From: Flavobacteriaceae bacterium GF1 | GTDB taxonomy: Bacteria; Bacteroidota; Bacteroidia; Flavobacteriales; Flavobacteriaceae | NCBI GenBank assembly: GCA_009797885.1 | Contig: WNKP01000007.1 | Location: 186,001-250,000 of the forward strand | Direction: 5' to 3' | Length of the DNA stretch: 64,000 bases | Shown: positions 61,674 through 64,000 of the stretch, one piece after another | Layout of the letters: each line of letters opens with the position of its first letter | Numbering within the stretch: position 1 is the stretch's first letter | The notes under the pieces: model-generated | What the model was told of the DNA's origin: nothing | What the model saw: the letters and a program-made list of their open reading frames with translations, nothing else | Databases searched by the model: none | Made by a program: the position numbers and the translations under genes

Positions 61674-64000
61674 CTAGTGCAACTTTCCAAATTTAACTCC
61701 AAAGAAAAAGGTCCTTGGCGCAGCGGGTCCGTAAACATAGTCCGAATCCCGCATTGGTCCTATATCAAAGTCGTCCTGAAAACTATTGAAAATGTTTCGT
61801 ACCCCGGCAAAGAATGTTGTCATAAAGTTTTCATTAAAATCGATATGGGATTCCAATTTGATATTGAGATCAAAAAACGTATCCACCTCGTTCAGCTGTA
61901 AAAAACCCGTATCACTTATGACCAACGGTACCGTCATACTTCCCGTATAGGTCCCAGTGAGGTCTACATTGAAGGTTTTATTGGGAATCCAAGTGGAATT
62001 TAGATATCCATAGAGGTTGGGCACGCGCACAAATTCTTCAATAATAATATCCGATTCTCCTGGAGTCCCGTCGGATTCAAATAAAATCTGGGGTTCGTCA
62101 AATTCAGCTTTTTGCAGGGTGCCTCCCAATTGAAATTGCCATTTTGGATTGGGGGAAACCCCAAATTCAAAGTTGGTACCATAGACCTGAGCCCCCTCTC
62201 CATTACGCACTTCTTCCAAAATGGAGCCATTTTCCAATACTGCTCCCGTACTCACCAAAGTAAAGGGATTTTCCAGGGTGGTGTAAAAACCCTCTATCAG
62301 AAAATCCATTTGTAGCAACCCTACATTTTTTGAGTAATTCAACGAACCGGTATAGGCATTTGAGTATTCCGTGTCCAGCTCATTGGAGAGAATAACGAAC
62401 TGCGGCTCACCCCCAACGCTTGAAATATGAAGGTCTTCATTAAAGGCCTGTGGTGCCCGGAATCCCCTTGCATAGCCTCCCCTGAACTTGAGTTCCTCGG
62501 TCAATTGATAGGAAAGCGTTATGCGGGGGGAAAAGGCCGTTTGGTCAATATCAACCCCCCGGTCAATTCCGCCAATGGTATAGTCCCCATCCACACGTAC
62601 ATTATCCAAACGGGTACCGATAAGGGCAGTGAATTTCTCGGTGGGTTTCCACTCGTATTGCGCATATGCTCCCAAAGAGTTTACGCTTTGATCGATCAAA
62701 CGATTGTAGCCGGGAATAATATCCTCGGTATTTGCATGGTTGTATTCGGTACCCACGGTAAGGACATCTTTGTTTTGAAAGGTCTTGGTATACTGTACTC
62801 CATTTACCCAGGCCAAATCCCTGGTACTGCCAAAGGCATTGTTGGCCAAAACACTGTCCTGTTCGGTACGTCCTCCACCAAGGCCACCATAAAAACTATC
62901 CCTATTGGTGTAGGATGCGGAGGTATAGATCTGAAACTTTCCGGTATTGTCCTTACTTGTGAGTTCGTAGTCCGCTCCGCCAATAAAGGTATCGTGATCC
63001 AATTCCTCAGTAATATCCGTAAACTGTGGGGCCAGATTCAAACGGTCCCCTCCCCGGCGATATTCCCGTATGGCATTTAAATTGACCGAGATCCGACTGC
63101 GGTCGGTAGGGCGCAAAAATGCTTTTGCCCCCACGGTATTGTTCCTAAGTTCCACTATTTCCGTAAAACCATCGTCATTGGCATCGTATGCTTCCCGATT
63201 CCTATAGGTACCGAACATGGTTATTCCACTTTTAAGGTCATCGGCCACAATAGAAGCATTAAAGGTCAATAAGCGATCGGGTTGTTCGCCATCGATAAGG
63301 GCAAGATTGCTTCCAATTTCCCAGGTATTTAGAACGGGGTCCTTGGTAATTACGTTAACGGTTCCCGCTATGGCATTGGAGCCATAGAGTGCGGAACCAC
63401 CGCTACGGACCACCTCAACGCGTTCAATTATATTTGTTGGAATCTGTTCCAGGCCATATACCCCCAATAATGAAGTAAATACGGGCCTGCTATTCAGCAG
63501 AATCTGGGTATATGCCCCATCCAGACCATTTAAACGTACCTGTGTAAAACCACAGTTCTGGCAATTGGTCTCCACACGAACCCCGGGAGCAAAATTCAGG
63601 CCATCGGCCAGGGAAATGGATTGTGTTGCCGTGAGCAACCTGGGTTTTAAAGTAGATACCACAACAGGGGCACTCCTGCGTTCCACACGGTTTCGTGTGG
63701 CACTGATGACCACTTCATCCAAGCCCAATATATCTTCGATCATCTCAAAGTTAAGGGTAACCGATTCATTGGCAGAGACCGTAATGGTCGTTTCTGTTTT
63801 TCGGTAGCCCTGCGAACTGACCTGCAACGATAATGCTCCAGGGTCTACCTTAAGTTCATAATACCCATCGGCGTTTGAGGTAGTACCATTGGTGCCATTT
63901 TGCACAAATACGGTGGCAAAGGGTACGGGCTCATTGTTGGAGGTAACTTGACCCGAAATCGTTGCTTGATCGTTCTGTGAAAAGACGGATGTGGCAGCGA
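61674..64000 (-). CDS. TonB-dependent receptor, N terminus beyond window
   Basis: The frame stays open to the window edge (64000), so the true start lies outside; the GTG at 63905 is internal. The first visible residues AATSVFSQNDQATISGQVTS show the end of a signal peptide and the start of a carboxypeptidase-like domain. The plug follows (GLDEVVISATRNRVERRSAP, VRLNGLDGAYTQILLNSRPV, RVEVVRSGGSALYGSNAIAG), then the barrel, ending in APRTFFFGVKFGKLH. Plug motifs match siderophore/vitamin B12/copper-type receptors more than SusC. At least 775 residues are present. Confidence 0.92.
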   Translation of the reverse strand, partial: AATSVFSQNDQATISGQVTSNNEPVPFATVFVQNGTNGTTSNADGYYELKVDPGALSLQVSSQGYRKTETTITVSANESVTLNFEMIEDILGLDEVVISATRNRVERRSAPVVVSTLKPRLLTATQSISLADGLNFAPGVRVETNCQNCGFTQVRLNGLDGAYTQILLNSRPVFTSLLGVYGLEQIPTNIIERVEVVRSGGSALYGSNAIAGTVNVITKDPVLNTWEIGSNLALIDGEQPDRLLTFNASIVADDLKSGITMFGTYRNREAYDANDDGFTEIVELRNNTVGAKAFLRPTDRSRISVNLNAIREYRRGGDRLNLAPQFTDITEELDHDTFIGGADYELTSKDNTGKFQIYTSASYTNRDSFYGGLGGGRTEQDSVLANNAFGSTRDLAWVNGVQYTKTFQNKDVLTVGTEYNHANTEDIIPGYNRLIDQSVNSLGAYAQYEWKPTEKFTALIGTRLDNVRVDGDYTIGGIDRGVDIDQTAFSPRITLSYQLTEELKFRGGYARGFRAPQAFNEDLHISSVGGEPQFVILSNELDTEYSNAYTGSLNYSKNVGLLQMDFLIEGFYTTLENPFTLVSTGAVLENGSILEEVRNGEGAQVYGTNFEFGVSPNPKWQFQLGGTLQKAEFDEPQILFESDGTPGESDIIIEEFVRVPNLYGYLNSTWIPNKTFNVDLTGTYTGSMTVPLVISDTGFLQLNEVDTFFDLNIKLESHIDFNENFMTTFFAGVRNIFNSFQDDFDIGPMRDSDYVYGPAAPRTFFFGVKFGKLH

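Noticed and set aside
1-64000. CRISPR array or prophage
   Set aside because: No regularly spaced identical repeats, cas genes, integrase or phage structural genes were seen.

Overview
This window looks like a chromosomal segment of a marine-type member of the Flavobacteriaceae (Bacteroidota). The evidence is the Bacteroidota-style division and wall cluster with long FtsL, FtsQ and FtsZ relatives, a SusC/SusD pair with a hybrid two-component regulator, a type IX secretion sorting domain, many lipoproteins and twin-arginine leaders, the near absence of Shine-Dalgarno sequences, and a TAnnTTTG-type promoter element.

Region 1 (1-16.3 kb, plus strand) is a housekeeping block. A truncated alpha/beta hydrolase start on the minus strand diverges from mraZ-rsmH-ftsL-ftsI-murE-mraY-murD-ftsW-murG-murC-ftsQ-ftsA-ftsZ, closed by a perfect hairpin terminator. 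A yqeY-like gene follows, and its last ten bases are also the first ten bases of a tRNA-Arg gene. Many junctions overlap and five genes use GTG or TTG starts, so tight translational coupling is likely. MurE carries the DNPR motif, which predicts meso-diaminopimelate peptidoglycan.

Region 2 (16.5-34.9 kb, minus strand) is accessory. It holds a Tat-exported Gfo/Idh/MocA oxidoreductase, a dead IS481-type transposase remnant, an orphan ECF sigma factor, a DUF4249 lipoprotein with its TonB-dependent receptor, two very large FG-GAP/VCBS lipoproteins with ASPIC/UnbV domains, SusD, SusC, and a 67-residue stub resembling the N terminus of a FecR anti-sigma factor.

Region 3 (35-41 kb) contains the large hybrid regulator facing away from susC, a nested palindromic repeat element, and an apiosidase-like (DUF4038/GH140-type) glycosidase. 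Together with susCD this suggests capture of a plant or algal cell-wall glycan.

Region 4 (41.6-48.4 kb) is the most unusual part. A minus-strand operon apbE-yceI-(FGE-like)-gfo diverges from a gene for a membrane-spanning one-component regulator: a PI-PLC-like pseudo-enzyme domain and a LamG domain outside, one transmembrane helix, and a SARP-type winged helix plus BTAD-like region inside. The shared intergenic region holds three TGTAAGG heptamers at an exact 11-bp period, the spacing known for SARP operators. I propose this as a self-contained envelope-sensing regulatory system.

Region 5 (48.6-57.8 kb) looks like an oxidative sugar-degradation neighbourhood: a serine hydrolase, a remnant of a TRAP permease, a two-domain DUF1080 lipoprotein, two Tat-exported Gfo/Idh/MocA oxidoreductases, a Tat-lipoprotein of the enolase superfamily and an MFS transporter with a palindromic operator. 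Region 6 (57.9-64 kb) holds an AT-rich secreted beta-helix protein, a LOV-like PAS protein lacking the photoactive cysteine, a thioredoxin-like protein and a TonB-dependent receptor cut by the window end. Functions are inferred by reading motifs; no database search was run.
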